Assembly: GCA_964595655.1 (NCBI GenBank)
Contig: CAZQQV010000076.1
Span: 1 to 5,928, forward strand
Reading direction: 5' to 3'
DNA length: 5,928 bases
Source of the DNA: Caldimicrobium sp964595655
Lineage (GTDB): Bacteria > Desulfobacterota > Thermodesulfobacteria > Thermodesulfobacteriales > Thermodesulfobacteriaceae
The stretch's first letter is position 1, and each line of letters starts with the position of its first letter. A program made the position numbers and the translations under genes. This document shows positions 5,919-5,928 of this stretch, in pieces. Below the pieces are notes generated by a model. It was not told the DNA's origin. It did no database searches and saw only the letters and a program-made list of their open reading frames with translations.

Positions 5919-5928
5919 CTTATTAATT

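Overview
The window looks like a compact stretch of a thermophilic, probably anaerobic bacterium. The base composition is AT-leaning, the coding strand is purine-rich, arginine is mostly encoded by AGA/AGG, and the proteins are dense in Lys and Glu. The short ExbB and the flavour of the CobN/ChlI/ChlD set would fit Thermodesulfobacteriota or Aquificota-like lineages, but this placement is inference from composition and recall of the families, not from a marker gene.

All six genes lie on the + strand in two tight groups. Group 1 (1-3993) holds the last 380 residues of a CobN-type large chelatase subunit, then a ChlI/BchI-type AAA+ subunit and a ChlD/BchD-type AAA+-linker-VWA subunit. The genes overlap by 34 and 23 bp, and the ribosome binding sites of the second and third lie inside the preceding gene. 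Together they form a complete three-part ATP-dependent metal-tetrapyrrole chelatase (H/N, I and D subunits). Group 2 (4235-5853) holds exbB, exbD and tonB, overlapping by 8 and 14 bp. They encode a complete inner-membrane energizer for TonB-dependent outer-membrane uptake.

A 241-bp AT-rich gap (3994-4234) separates the groups. It contains a clear 75-bp inverted-repeat element at 4065-4139. Its two arms are diverged copies of the same ~24-nt motif, one arm is itself a perfect small palindrome, and an A/T-rich palindrome sits in the middle. It resembles a REP/BIME or very small MITE. The 75 bp after tonB carry two mutually exclusive short stems followed by a T-rich stretch, possibly a weak terminator.

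The pairing of a CobN-like chelatase with a dedicated ExbB-ExbD-TonB set suggests that an imported metal tetrapyrrole (cobamide, haem or similar) is taken up and its metal inserted, removed or exchanged. That link rests on gene order only. The receptor gene and most of cobN would lie upstream of the window.
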